Made by a program: the position numbers and the translations under genes. This document shows positions 29,869 to 40,810 of a DNA stretch of 47,238 nucleotides, piece by piece (within the stretch, counting starts at the first letter, position 1; each line of letters begins with the position of its first letter). This DNA comes from Deltaproteobacteria bacterium. GTDB taxonomy: Bacteria > Desulfobacterota > Desulfarculia > Adiutricales > Adiutricaceae. The notes under the pieces are model-generated. The model did no database searches and was not told the DNA's origin. It was given only the letters and a program-made list of their open reading frames with translations. The stretch covers positions 1 through 47,238 of the forward strand of contig JAISYP010000024.1 of assembly GCA_031269825.1 (NCBI GenBank), written 5' to 3'.

Positions 29869-31050
29869 TCAGAATTTTAACCTCGGCAGAGCGTTAACAA
29901 TTTTATTGGTCTCCAAGCTCACCGTAATAACCCGTAACAAAAGATCCAGTATGTAACGGGGCTCTTTTTGTTCCTTAGCCCAGTCATTGGGGTCGTTTTT
30001 GAGGCCGCTATCTTTATCCACCTTAACTTGATACCGATCGAGGATCCATTCGATCGCCGAGCGGCCGTTGATAACATATTCATAGGCCCATAGACCGCCA
30101 AAGGGATCCGGTGATCTTGATGAACAGGTTGTACTGGATGGCCGTTTTATCGTCTTTTTCAATAAAACGGATCTTATCGACTATGAAATTTTCCTTTTCA
30201 ACGCCAATAAATTTAATTTTAGAGTAAGGCGTCACCGTCTCATAGTCCAAATGGTAAGCGTTTTCAATAGTGATTGACACGATATAATACGACAAGAGCA
30301 TTATTTCATTATAATGAAGGTTATTAGCATATTTATAATGCCAAATTTTTCCTTAATAGACCAAATTGAATCAGGCGACTGATAAAAGTTCCCGCGCCGG
30401 TAAAAGGATCAAGTATATGGACGTTTTTATCCTAAATATCCCTGTTAAATTCCCTTTTTACTACTTTGGCCCCTGAATTAATAATAAAGTCAACTAATTA
30501 TACTGGTATATAGACAATACCCAGTTTATCGGTATCTTCTTTAAAGGTGATTTTAAAGAAATTGTTATAAAGAGCGATGATGATCTTCATGACGAGCCAC
30601 GGAATTATCAATTCCCGAAACAAACCGCTTAATCTGAGAATCATCCAGAGAAGAAATCTTCTCTCGAGTCTGGTCATAAAATTTCTGGAGCGATCCGGCC
30701 TCCTTTTTTAGCGACTAAGCCGCCAGAAGCTCAACCATATACCCCAGAAATTGGGAGACGGGGTTATTTTTGGCGAAAGAATAATTTTCAAACAAGGCCT
30801 CAAACACTGGTTTGGTCACCATACGCTGAGCTAGCGTGAATGGCTTTTTCCACGTCGATCGAGGGGTTAAGATTTTTTGGAGATGAGCCAAAAAATTGTT
30901 GGAACTCTTCTTGACTGGCCCCTTGGGTTCGCGTCAGCTGGGTAATCCATTCAAAGTACCCTTGAGCCACTTGGGCCACATATTCGGCCCAGGTCAGCGT
31001 ATCGCCGCGATTGCCGACCTTACCGCTGGAGGTGGCCATATTTCCCCGCC
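29869..31050 (-). pseudogene. Degenerate second copy of the type ISP gene
   Basis: Near-identical 3' end (YVINGRSAIEWILDRYQVKVDKDSGLKNDPNDWAKEQKEPRYILDLLLRVITVSLET) and 5' end (KVGNRGDTLTWAEYVAQVAQGYFEWITQLTRTQGASQEEFQQF), with a large internal deletion and frameshifts. Confidence 0.9.
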
Positions 31051-31258
31051 CAAGACTGGCCGCCAGCCAAAACCGAGTTTATATTTTATAACTAAACCCA
31101 AAAAACGCCGCCCCCAAATCCAAGCCAATTAACCTTAAGACTAATCACCATTGAAAGCGGCGTCTCACGGGGCGGGGCTAACGATAATTATTGGCCAAGC
31201 CAATACTTCTCGCCACGGCCATAGTTAAAAAAAGTTTAGTTCCCGTTTGGACAAGCTT

Positions 31259-32101
31259 TCACAGGGTCTTAAAGGCCATTTTGACGTCCTGGGGTTTGCC
31301 AAAAAACGGCCAAGTGGTGACTAACCCATCCACGCCACTAGCGGCGTAATCCGCGGCGTTATCGGCGTTAACCCCACCCGCGGCCACGACTTTAACCTCA
31401 GGGTTTACGGCCTTTAAGCTGGCGACGATAGATTGAAGATCCGTTAGGGGAAATTTTTCCAACTGGACAATATCCGCCCCGCCCCGAACGGCCAAAGCGG
31501 CCTCGGCCGGATTAGCCACTTCCACGGCGATTGTCCGTTCCGGGTATTTTTTCTTGACCAACGGTAGCCGCTGGGCTAACCCTTCAATACCCCCCAAAAA
31601 CTGGTAATGTTGGTCAAAAATGAGAATTGAGTCCGACAACCCCGTGCGATGTATTTGGGCCCCACCAGCCAAGGCGGCGGACAGGGACAGTTTTTTGGTT
31701 CCTGGAAAATGCTTGCGCGTCACCAGTACCTCAACCTCGGAGACGGACTTGGCCTTATCCACTATCTGACGCGTCCGGGTGGCGATACCGCCAGCGTATT
31801 CCAGGACATTCTGGGCGATCTTGTAAGCCCCATGCAAACGCCCCACTGGCCCTCGGGCGGTTAGGATCAAATCCCCGGGTTTCAAAACTTCGCCACTAAG
31901 AGCGCGCGTTTCCACCTCGGCCCCAGCCAATTGGAACAGCTTTTGGGCCACTTCCACCCCAGCCGCGACCCCGGCCCCTTTGGACAAAGCCCTCACCTCG
32001 CCGGGCTGGTCTTCCAAGCCCAAGGCCAGAGAGGTTAGGTCGTAAAGATAAAGATCCTCCTCCAAAAGGCTTTCGACAAAATGAGTGGGAAACAAAAACA
32101 T
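31259..32101 (-). CDS. modD: ModD-like (quinolinate phosphoribosyltransferase family) molybdenum-associated protein
   Basis: EEDLYLYDLTS; AYKIAQNVLEYAGGIATRTRQIVDKA; TRKHFPGTKKLSLSAALAGGAQIHRTGLSDSILIFDQH; adjacent to modAB. Confidence 0.88.
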   Translation of the reverse strand: MFLFPTHFVESLLEEDLYLYDLTSLALGLEDQPGEVRALSKGAGVAAGVEVAQKLFQLAGAEVETRALSGEVLKPGDLILTARGPVGRLHGAYKIAQNVLEYAGGIATRTRQIVDKAKSVSEVEVLVTRKHFPGTKKLSLSAALAGGAQIHRTGLSDSILIFDQHYQFLGGIEGLAQRLPLVKKKYPERTIAVEVANPAEAALAVRGGADIVQLEKFPLTDLQSIVASLKAVNPEVKVVAAGGVNADNAADYAASGVDGLVTTWPFFGKPQDVKMAFKTL

Positions 32102-32151
32102 AGCTTCTCCTTATTTTTAAGACAAAACAAAGGAAGCCTACGGTTATCCGC

Positions 32152-32847
32152 TCAACTCCCCGAGGGGGTTAACTTTTCCAAAATCACGTAGAAAAACAAG
32201 CCACAAACGGTCAAAATCAAACACAAGGCCATGGCCCGGTCAAACTCCCCATGCGAGACGGAGTTAAAAATCTCCAAAGACAAAGTATTGGAGCGGCCCA
32301 CAATATTGCCACCCAGCATCATGGTGATGCCCACTTCCCCGCACGACCGGGCCAAAGCCAACAAAAGCCCGGATCCCAATACTGGGCCCACTTGAGGAGC
32401 CGTCACGACCAAAAAAGCCTTGACCGACCCGCACCCCAAAGTCCGAGCCGCCTGGGTCAATTTTTTTATCTCTTCGCGTCTTAAGGCCGCTTCCAAGGGG
32501 CGGACAAAAAGAGGTAATCCCGCCAAGTAACCAGCTAAAATGACCGCCACCTGGCTAAAAACCAGCCGAACTCCCAGAGCCTCTTCCAACGGCGCGCCCA
32601 ACGGGCCTTGTCTGCCCAAAAGGAGTAACAGCATAAACCCTAGGGCGATGGGTGGAAAGACCAAAGGCGCGGTGACCAAAAAAGACAACGCGCGTCTAAC
32701 CCAGTTTTTCGGGCCAGAAAGGAGCCAAGCCAAGGGCAAACTTACCAGAAGATGAAGGATCAAACAAGCCAGGGCGACTTTTAAAGTTAAAGTCGTTGGA
32801 AAAGAGAATAACTGTTGGCCTAGCTCCGTCCACGATAAACTTAACAA
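32152..32847 (-). CDS. modB: Molybdate ABC transporter permease
   Basis: Hydrophobic permease; LPLFVRPLEAALRREEIKKLTQAARTLGCGSVKAFLVVTAP; ARSCGEVGITMMLGGNI. Confidence 0.88.
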   Translation of the reverse strand: MLSLSWTELGQQLFSFPTTLTLKVALACLILHLLVSLPLAWLLSGPKNWVRRALSFLVTAPLVFPPIALGFMLLLLLGRQGPLGAPLEEALGVRLVFSQVAVILAGYLAGLPLFVRPLEAALRREEIKKLTQAARTLGCGSVKAFLVVTAPQVGPVLGSGLLLALARSCGEVGITMMLGGNIVGRSNTLSLEIFNSVSHGEFDRAMALCLILTVCGLFFYVILEKLTPSGS

Positions 32848-33612
32848 CTACCGCCAAACCCCGTTTTTCTTGATGATCGCCAAAGCCGGTGGCGTTTCCA
32901 AAAAGGTCAAAAACCGTTTGACCTCGGGATCCTGACCATGGCCCTCAACCACCGCGACGACCATGTGGATGGGCGGATAACCCTCGGCGATCTCCAAAGA
33001 GCCACCGAGTTTTTCCCGGGAAGCCTCAGCCGCGGCCCGATTGATAAAACCAGCGTCACATTCCCCAGAGATGATATAAGCCAAGACCTGAGGCACCGAG
33101 GCCACGCCTAACAACCGCGCGCCCAATTTTTCCTCCAGGCCGGAAGATTTCAAGAAAGCCGAGGCCGCTCGACCGTAAATAGCCGCTTTTGGATCCGGCG
33201 AAGTCACAATCTTAATTTCGGGTTTGGTTAGATCGGCGGCTGATTTCAGTTCCAAGCCTTTCCGCCAAGCCAAAACCAAGACCGTGTCACCTAGGTCATA
33301 AAATTTTTCAAACTTCACGTCGCCGGAGACGGCCTCTAAAGTGGCTTGATCGGAAATGACCATCGTCGCCCCGCTACCTTGGGCGATCTGGGCCACCATC
33401 TGGCCAATATGCCCACCATACATTTCCTCAATTTGGCCGCCACTGGTTTTGAAAGCGGCGACCAAAGCCTCAACCATGGCCTTGTAACCAGCCCCGGTGG
33501 TTATAGCCGGAATCTTGGCTTTGTCCGGTGATTTTTCTTGAGCCGCGGCTAGGGAACCCCAGTTAAAGCCCAAAAAACAGACCATAATGGCCAATAAAAA
33601 CAATTTCCTCAT
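32848..33612 (-). CDS. modA: Molybdate ABC transporter periplasmic binding protein (ModA-like)
   Basis: Signal peptide; solute-binding fold (TTGAGYKAMVEALVAAF...ISGECDAGFINRAAA); ends one base before modB. Confidence 0.75.
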   Translation of the reverse strand: MRKLFLLAIMVCFLGFNWGSLAAAQEKSPDKAKIPAITTGAGYKAMVEALVAAFKTSGGQIEEMYGGHIGQMVAQIAQGSGATMVISDQATLEAVSGDVKFEKFYDLGDTVLVLAWRKGLELKSAADLTKPEIKIVTSPDPKAAIYGRAASAFLKSSGLEEKLGARLLGVASVPQVLAYIISGECDAGFINRAAAEASREKLGGSLEIAEGYPPIHMVVAVVEGHGQDPEVKRFLTFLETPPALAIIKKNGVWR

Positions 33613-33904
33613 GACGCGTCTCCCGTAAATATGGCCTAAAAAGACCTGGCGATTCGACCAGCCAAAAGCCTAGCCCCGCGCGCTAACTTAGGCGCGCTTT
33701 GGGTATTCCTTAATCAATTTGGCTTTCATCGGTCGCGGGTTTAATAATTTATTATTTGATCAACTGTTGATTATAAGGCTTATTATTTGTTAACGTTATG
33801 GTTATTGGCGTTATTCTTTGTTGGTCTTGTGGTCACGACTAACCTCTAAACGAGTAGCCGTTAAACAATCCGCGCCCACGACCGGCTAGTTAACCAGCGG
33901 ATGG

Positions 33905-34660
33905 TTAACTAGCTAGGTGGTTAGTTAAGGCGGCGAACTTCTCTCTAGAGTTTAAAAAGTCAGCCTTATCCCTTAAAACGCAATGACCGTCTTTAACCTC
34001 CAACACCCGATCGGCCAAAAACAACAACTCATCCTCAGCGTGAGTGACGTAGATAATAGGCGAACCAAACCGAGCCGGGATCTGGATGATATAGGACAAA
34101 AGCTCATTTTTGCGTTCCCGATCCAAAGAGGATAATGGCTCGTCCATTAGCAATAAGTCGCCTTGGGCTAAAAGAGCCCGACCAATGGCCACCCTTTGGC
34201 TTTCCCCACCGGATAAAGTTCGCGGACGACGGCTCAACAAGGAACCCAGGCCCAAAAGGTCAACCACGCGCTCAAAACAATCGCGGTCAAAAACTCGACC
34301 CCCAAAACGGGTAGCGAAGAGGAGATTGTTGGTCACCGAAAAATGAGAAAAAAGACGGGGCTCCTGGAAAACGTAACCAAAAGAACGTTTTTCTGGGGCT
34401 AAACACACCCCTTTGGCTGAGTCAAAAAGAGTTCGGCCTTGGTAGCGGATAAAACCGCTATCCGGCCGCCCTAAGCCAGCCAACAAACTCAGTAACGTAG
34501 TTTTACCAGCCCCAGAAGGGCCAAAAACCACGGTCACGCCCGGGCCGGCCAACTCAAAAGAGGCCTCCAAGGCGAAGACCCCGAAGCTTTTAACGACATT
34601 CACCGCCAAAAGCCTAGATTCCGCCTCGGAATAGTTATTTAAAGCGACCGACTCTGACAA
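33905..34660 (-). CDS. modC: Molybdate ABC transporter ATP-binding protein
   Basis: FGPSGAGKTTLLSLLAGL; LSGGESQRVAIGRALL; LLMDEPLSSLD. Confidence 0.85.
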   Translation of the reverse strand: MSESVALNNYSEAESRLLAVNVVKSFGVFALEASFELAGPGVTVVFGPSGAGKTTLLSLLAGLGRPDSGFIRYQGRTLFDSAKGVCLAPEKRSFGYVFQEPRLFSHFSVTNNLLFATRFGGRVFDRDCFERVVDLLGLGSLLSRRPRTLSGGESQRVAIGRALLAQGDLLLMDEPLSSLDRERKNELLSYIIQIPARFGSPIIYVTHAEDELLFLADRVLEVKDGHCVLRDKADFLNSREKFAALTNHLAS

Positions 34661-35063
34661 GACCCGCCTCTAAACGCGAAACATCGCTGGGATCCAATTT
34701 GACCAAATATTGAACAAAAACTGACCAATATCGAAAAAATATCTCCACCGCCCATACTGACCCTATCCCCCATAAAAACCCTACCTGAAGAGGGAATATA
34801 AACGCCAATGCCAGAGCGTGGTTAGATGAGTAATTTATTATTGACTAGACCCTTTTGTCAAGACGCTAAAAATCGCTCTAGCCGAGCGAAAGCTAGCGAT
34901 TGTTCCCAAAGCGGGCTAAAATGATTAAAAGAGCGAACGGTTTGGAGTGAAAAACATTTTTTGGTCATTTTAAGTGGTTTGACGTCGGAAGCTTAAGTTT
35001 TTTTTGGCGAAATATTTACCCAGAAGCTCTAATCCGCCAAGTCGAGAAAAATGGTCAAAAAAC

Positions 35064-35108
35064 CGGGCCAAAAAAGCCTAAAACAAACCGGCCATAATTT
35101 TTGGCCCG
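35064..35108. other. Perfect 11-bp-stem inverted repeat in the modC/GDSL divergent intergenic region
   Basis: cgggccaaaaa (35064-35074) pairs with tttttggcccg (35098-35108). Confidence 0.6.
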
Positions 35109-35361
35109 AGCTTTTGAGGGCGAAACTATTTTGGACGTGGCTCGCGAAAAAAGAAGGAAAACTAGCGATTAGGGCCAGCCACGGACTTGACTCGCGCGAC
35201 AAAGGTGACTAAACTTATTCAAGTTATCAAATAAATTTTTACAACCTTAAAATTAAAATTTTATTGTCAAAATATAAATTATAGAGATAGCAGCCAGATA
35301 TATTTCTTGTAACAATTAATATAACTCTCAAATATTTATATTAAAACCTAAAGAGGTAAAA

Positions 35362-35916
35362 ATGATTCTTAAAAATTTCCTCGTCATGCTTGGCGACAGC
35401 TTAACCGAGTACAACCGTTGGGACGACCTGGATCCTACGGCGGAGGTGATCAACTTAGGTCGATCTGGCGACTTGGCCATGGGGGTCTATTACCGCCTAA
35501 ATACGGTGGTGGGCTATAAACCCAAAGTGGTCTGCCTCCAGGTGGGGATCAACGATCTGGCCCTAGGCCGCGAACCCCAAACCATCGTTACAGCTCACCA
35601 AAAGATCTGGCGCTCCTTAATGGAGCGGGTTCCGGAAGTTAGATTAGTGATTGGGGCCTTGGTTCCGACGCGAGGGACGAAATTGGTCTTGGAGGGAGCG
35701 CGGCTAGCCAACGTTCTGGTCAGAAAGACCAATGATCTGCTTGGCCAGGCCGCCCAAGCGGCCCAGCTAGAATTTGTTGACCTCTACGCGGCTCTGGCTG
35801 GGCCGGATCAAGAGCTCCCCGACGAGTTCACCGATGACGGGGTACATTTAACCCCAGCGGCTTACCAGGTTTGGCTACGGGTCTTAAAAGCCAGCCTCGC
35901 CCAGAACCGCCCCTAA
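35362..35916 (+). CDS. GDSL/SGNH-family hydrolase, no signal peptide
   Basis: LGDSLTEYNRW, NLGRSGD, LQVGINDLALG, DGVHLTPAAYQVW. Confidence 0.88.
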   Translation: MILKNFLVMLGDSLTEYNRWDDLDPTAEVINLGRSGDLAMGVYYRLNTVVGYKPKVVCLQVGINDLALGREPQTIVTAHQKIWRSLMERVPEVRLVIGALVPTRGTKLVLEGARLANVLVRKTNDLLGQAAQAAQLEFVDLYAALAGPDQELPDEFTDDGVHLTPAAYQVWLRVLKASLAQNRP

Positions 35917-35988
35917 ACTGACCCTCGGGCTAAACGGCTTGACCCAGCGGCCAACAAAATAGTTGGATCCCAAAGATCCGACGGCCAC

Positions 35989-36774
35989 TTAGCCAGTTTT
36001 GCGACTAAACGAGCTTTCGGCGCGCGGTTCTTCGGAAAACAAAGTCTCGTTTAATCCCTGGCCAGGGACTAGGCTGACCCCCAGCTCGACTGGCGGGCCA
36101 TTAAGTCTATCCTGGGCCAAGCGCCCATGCTCTAGAACAATGACGCGCTCGGCTTGGTTAGCCACTTCCTGGGCGTGGGTGACCACGATGATGGTGCTAC
36201 CTTGAGCGCGCAACTGACGCAAGATGTCCATGACCAAGCGCTCATTGGCCTCGTCAAGATTGCCCGTGGGCTCGTCGGCGAGGATGAGCTTAGGGTGGTT
36301 GATGAGAGCCCGGGCGATACAAACCCTTTGTTGCTCCCCACCGGAGAGTTGTTTGGGAAAATGTTTAGCCCTTTCCCGTAACCCCACCCGAGCCAAAGCC
36401 GCCAAAGCTTCGCTCTCGTCAACCATACTATGGTAGTACTGGGCCACCATGACGTTTTCCAGGGCCGTCAAATAGGAAATCAGGTGAAACTCCTGAAAAA
36501 TAAGCCCGATGGATTCTCGTCGAATGGCCGTCAAACCCGCGTGGGACAAATCGCCAAGGTTTAAGCCATCCAAAATAACCCGCCCTTCGCTAGGGGTGTC
36601 TAGACAACCAATAATATTCATTAAGGTCGTTTTACCCGACCCACTGGGCCCCATGATGGCCACCCATTGGCCTTGGGGCACTTTGACCGTGACGTCTTTT
36701 AAAGCCGCCACCGCTCCATAGATCTTGGAGACGCCGTAAATTTCCAAAATATAGTTATCAGACACGCTACTCAC
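35989..36774 (-). CDS. ABC transporter ATP-binding protein (LolD/MacB-like) of the iron-uptake cluster
   Basis: [53 protein letters not shown]. Confidence 0.92.
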   Translation of the reverse strand: MSSVSDNYILEIYGVSKIYGAVAALKDVTVKVPQGQWVAIMGPSGSGKTTLMNIIGCLDTPSEGRVILDGLNLGDLSHAGLTAIRRESIGLIFQEFHLISYLTALENVMVAQYYHSMVDESEALAALARVGLRERAKHFPKQLSGGEQQRVCIARALINHPKLILADEPTGNLDEANERLVMDILRQLRAQGSTIIVVTHAQEVANQAERVIVLEHGRLAQDRLNGPPVELGVSLVPGQGLNETLFSEEPRAESSFSRKTG

Positions 36775-36783
36775 CTCAAAAGC

Positions 36784-37923
36784 CTATTCGCCTTTTAAAA
36801 CCAAGGCCGGCTCCACGGCCACCGCCTTTTTGACTGGAGCCCGACAAGCGATCACCGTGACCACGGCCATGGCGGCCATGGTCACGGGAATCAAATAAAG
36901 ATGGGGCGTTAAAGCCCGACCAAAAACATTCTCGGCCACCACCCGGGCGAAAACCACCCCCCCCAGAGCCCCCAAAAACCCACCCAATACGCCAATCAAA
37001 ACGCCCTCGGCTAAAAACTCCCGCCGCACGCGCCAATTTTCCGCGCCCAGGGCTTTCTTTAGGCCAATCTCCTTGCGCCGCTCTAGAACCACGGTCATCA
37101 TGGTCGTGGCCACGCAAATCATGGTCAAAGCCAAAACGATCAAGGCCACTAGATAGACCAGATAAGTTAATTTGCCTAACACATTGGATTCCGAGTCCGT
37201 GACGCGCGTGACTAGGCGAGCTTCCAACCGGGGAACGTTAGCCTTGATCTGGGCGGCCAAAACTTTAAGTCGCTCCGAATCCAACCCTAAACTCGCCTCG
37301 GCCAAATCCGCGACCCCAGTGGTTCCAGTCATGGTTTCCATATCCGTTAAGGTCATGAAAATGAACCCGTCCTCCACCCCACCGGTGGTTAAAGTTCCCA
37401 CGATCCGAAAATCCTTCTCATATCGGGCTTGCTGGTCATCGCGCCCATCAATGGTGGCGTAGGCGCCCTCTTTTAGATCCGTCCCCAAGGCGATGTCCGC
37501 TCCCACTAGCAGATCCCCCGGCTCTTGAGGCCACTGACCAGTCACCCGCCAAAAAGGCGAAGTTTTTTTGATCTGATCAAAATCCACGCCCACGGCCGTG
37601 TAGGGCCTTAAACGGTTGCGAACGCTCTCGTAACGCAAGGCGGTCAACCCCAAAAGTTTATCCGGGGGAGCCAACTGACGAGCCAGGGCCAAATCCTCTA
37701 AGCTGAGCCGACCAGAACCTAAGCCCGATATGGCTAGATTGGCCCCATAAGCCCGGAACTCTTGGCTAAATTGCCTGGGGAGATCGTAGCACAACGTGAG
37801 CATGCCCAATAAAACCACCGCCCCCAACGTCACCCCAATTAAGGCGGCCAAAAGACGGGAACGACGACGGGCCAAAGACCAAAAAGCCAAACGCAACATA
37901 AAAGAACGGTTAGAAATCATCAT
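36784..37923 (-). CDS. FtsX-like ABC permease
   Basis: N-terminal TM, periplasmic domain, three C-terminal TMs; VATTMMTVVLERRKEIGLKKALGAENWRVRREFLAEGVLIGVLGG. Confidence 0.9.
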   Translation of the reverse strand: MMISNRSFMLRLAFWSLARRRSRLLAALIGVTLGAVVLLGMLTLCYDLPRQFSQEFRAYGANLAISGLGSGRLSLEDLALARQLAPPDKLLGLTALRYESVRNRLRPYTAVGVDFDQIKKTSPFWRVTGQWPQEPGDLLVGADIALGTDLKEGAYATIDGRDDQQARYEKDFRIVGTLTTGGVEDGFIFMTLTDMETMTGTTGVADLAEASLGLDSERLKVLAAQIKANVPRLEARLVTRVTDSESNVLGKLTYLVYLVALIVLALTMICVATTMMTVVLERRKEIGLKKALGAENWRVRREFLAEGVLIGVLGGFLGALGGVVFARVVAENVFGRALTPHLYLIPVTMAAMAVVTVIACRAPVKKAVAVEPALVLKGE

Positions 37924-37924
37924 C

Positions 37925-39232
37925 TCACCGGCCGTGGAGAACTTCGGTGGGCCGTAAACTTAATAAAGCCCGCAGAGCGGGCAAAGACCCCATGAGCGTC
38001 ACGGCCAAAACCATGAGCCCGGTTAAAGGAATGACCGCGGTCTTAATGTCCACGGTGGAGCCAAAAACCGTCAGCCCAATTACCTGGGCCAACCCAAATC
38101 CGACCACGTAACCCAATACCCCGCCCACCAAAGCCACTAAAAATAATTCCAACAAAAACAAAAAAATGACCGAAAGATTAGAGGCCCCGAGAGCCTTCAA
38201 TAAACCAATCTCCACGCTCCGCTCCATGATCCCCGCGGTGACCAGGTTGGATATGGCCAGAGCCGAGCAGATTAAGGTCATAATGGTTAATAAAATCATC
38301 ATCAACTGAATTTTCCCCAAAATGGCCCCCTCGGACTCGGCCACTTGCCGGATGGCCTTAACCCGGACGCTGGGTAAAATCTCCTCCAACTGATAGGCGA
38401 TGGAACTGATGTAAGCCGTGCAATACCAAGTGTCCCACTCCACGCGCGATAAACTACCCGGGTTTAAAGCCGCCCGCCGCGACAAGTCGTTTTCTGGGGT
38501 GGTTAAAGCCGACACCTCCACCCTTTCCACCAACCCCTGATGACCACTTAATTCCTGGGCCAAAGCCAACGGAGCGAAAACCCTCTCGTCATCTGGCCCC
38601 CCGCTATCAAAAACAGCCCGGACAGTTAAATCCTTGGCTTTATCCCCCACTTGGACTTGAAAAGAAGCCCCTGGTTTTAGATCCAATTCCGAGGCTAACC
38701 GTCGGCCCACCAAAACGCCGGTTAGATCCTGATCGTCGCCTGACGGGCCAGTCAGTTTCCACCAGGCTTTAAGATTAGTCATCCCGGTGTCCACCACGTC
38801 GCCAGTGGGTAGACTCAAACGTTTATTAAACCAAGTTCCCGTGAGTAAGATTTTTTTATCGCTAATTTTAGCGGGAACGGTTAAGTAAGGAGCGAAATCC
38901 ACGATGTTGTACGCCCAGAAAATCATTTTGATTTTGAACAATTCGTCCTCCGCGATAAAATTATCGGCCGGTTTTTCGATTTGTTCCGAGGTCGCGGTTT
39001 CTTCCGAATCTGGCTCCAGAAGATACATTTCCGAGAGCATCGAGGCTCCCCGGGGCACCACGTTTAAATTAGCCCCATAGGATTTTAGCTCTTGATTAAC
39101 TTTGTCGCCCACGTCGAACATGACGCCCAACAAAGCCGCCGCTAAAGAGACGCCCAAGGCCACGGTCAAAATAATCAGGCGGTTTTTCCGTTTTTGGCGA
39201 CCTAAAGCGCCCAAGGCCATTTTACAGATCAC
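37925..39232 (-). CDS. FtsX-like ABC permease
   Basis: ISNLVTAGIMERSVEIGLLKALGASNLSVIFLFLLELFLVALVGGVLGY. Confidence 0.9.
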   Translation of the reverse strand: MICKMALGALGRQKRKNRLIILTVALGVSLAAALLGVMFDVGDKVNQELKSYGANLNVVPRGASMLSEMYLLEPDSEETATSEQIEKPADNFIAEDELFKIKMIFWAYNIVDFAPYLTVPAKISDKKILLTGTWFNKRLSLPTGDVVDTGMTNLKAWWKLTGPSGDDQDLTGVLVGRRLASELDLKPGASFQVQVGDKAKDLTVRAVFDSGGPDDERVFAPLALAQELSGHQGLVERVEVSALTTPENDLSRRAALNPGSLSRVEWDTWYCTAYISSIAYQLEEILPSVRVKAIRQVAESEGAILGKIQLMMILLTIMTLICSALAISNLVTAGIMERSVEIGLLKALGASNLSVIFLFLLELFLVALVGGVLGYVVGFGLAQVIGLTVFGSTVDIKTAVIPLTGLMVLAVTLMGSLPALRALLSLRPTEVLHGR

Positions 39233-39260
39233 ATCTAGCCTCTATATTATCCAACCCCGC

Positions 39261-40778
39261 CTACTCGAAGCGGCGTTTTTCCTTTTCCAGATTTCGCGTC
39301 TTAATGACGATTTTCCCTGGCTCAACCTTAAAATCCAGGGGCACGGGATTACAACCCCCAGGGAAGCCGATGGTCACCTTGTTCATGACCACGTCGCACA
39401 GTTTACAAATAACCTGGTCGCCCCTTTGATAATAACCGGTCTGACCGCAGATGTCGCAAGCGTCCAAGCCCACCCCATAAGCGGTGTCGCTTTTGCGGAT
39501 GACGATGAAGCGAACCACGGTTCCAGATTCGGTGACAAAGGAGCGGCGGTGCAACTGACCATCGCCGACCACGCTCAAATCCAGCTCAATCTGGTCGCCA
39601 ATGGCCTTAACCGCCAAAGGATCGTCAATCTGGGGCCCACGGCTATGGTAATCTTTTATAATAGTCACGGAAAAGAGCGAGGCGGACAACGTGATAACGA
39701 TTAAAATTCCCAAAGAAAATTGGGTTTTCAGCTCAGAGCGGATTTTCCGGATCAAGGCGGGATTGGCCCCTTGAGGTTTAACCAGACGCGAACGAACCAT
39801 TTGGGTAATAGCTAAGGCTCCCCAAATAATTATCTGGGCGTAAAGGAAATAATTTTCCCTTTCCAGGAAAAAAACCACCCAGCTCGTCATATTACGATAA
39901 TTCGGAATTAGCGACCTATTAAGCAGGAATACGGCGATTTCGACAGATATCGCTAGCGCGATGAGCGCGGCGCCAGCCAACCAAAAGCCCAGACCAAGGT
40001 TTTCCCTGGTCAAAGCCGGCTGGGCCTGGCTGGGTTTAGCCAGACGCGGACGAAACTTTTGGGCTAAGACGAGCGCCCCACCAATAATTATCGCCCCCCC
40101 CAAGAAAAAATATCGCCAACTCAGATAAAAAGAGGCCACTTTTTCCGTCAATTTTCTGGGATCCGGTAGCATCCCTCTAACTATCATGATCTGGGAAGTT
40201 TTTAGAATTACCAGAGCCAGTAGCGACAAGAAGGAAACCAACAAAAAACCGCGTAAAAGTTTTCTCGGGACGGTTTGGGCTTGAGCGGCCAACCCCAGGG
40301 CTAAAGTCAACAATAAAACTAAGCCCAAACTATAGCCACCCACCTTGGCTAAATAGTCGACGTTAAAGACCGAGTCCAGGCCTACCCCAAAATCCAACGG
40401 GTAAAGGAGTAAGTTCGGCGTCCCTAGGGCTGTCCACAAAGCCACTAACCCCGCCCCCAAAAAGAGCGTCCAGGGACTAGAGGCGGTCATCCGACGCTCA
40501 GGGGTCGGATAAACGACTAGCCAGGCGAGGAGAGTCAAAGTCAAAGGGCACAAAACGCCTAGATCGTAAAACTCCCGCACCACCCAACCGGTCTGGCGCC
40601 TTAAGATGGCTAAAGTCAAAGCCGCCAAAAACCCCACCAGCCAGCCGAGCCAAACTAGTCGCCGATAGCCATGACCGCGATCAAATTCCTTAAGGCCAAA
40701 AAGAACGGTAAAAATTAGAGCTAAAGCCACGGCCATGGGCCAGGCGCTATCCAAAACGGACAAAAAATACAAAAGCAT
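39261..40778 (-). CDS. DUF2318-type membrane protein (P19/FTR1 iron-cluster component)
   Basis: Multi-TM with C-terminal CDICGQTGYYQRGDQVICKLCDVVMNKVTIGFPGGCNPVPLDF. Confidence 0.88.
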   Translation of the reverse strand: MLLYFLSVLDSAWPMAVALALIFTVLFGLKEFDRGHGYRRLVWLGWLVGFLAALTLAILRRQTGWVVREFYDLGVLCPLTLTLLAWLVVYPTPERRMTASSPWTLFLGAGLVALWTALGTPNLLLYPLDFGVGLDSVFNVDYLAKVGGYSLGLVLLLTLALGLAAQAQTVPRKLLRGFLLVSFLSLLALVILKTSQIMIVRGMLPDPRKLTEKVASFYLSWRYFFLGGAIIIGGALVLAQKFRPRLAKPSQAQPALTRENLGLGFWLAGAALIALAISVEIAVFLLNRSLIPNYRNMTSWVVFFLERENYFLYAQIIIWGALAITQMVRSRLVKPQGANPALIRKIRSELKTQFSLGILIVITLSASLFSVTIIKDYHSRGPQIDDPLAVKAIGDQIELDLSVVGDGQLHRRSFVTESGTVVRFIVIRKSDTAYGVGLDACDICGQTGYYQRGDQVICKLCDVVMNKVTIGFPGGCNPVPLDFKVEPGKIVIKTRNLEKEKRRFE

Positions 40779-40810
40779 CGTAATCGTTATTCCGGGACTT
40801 TATAAATTAT

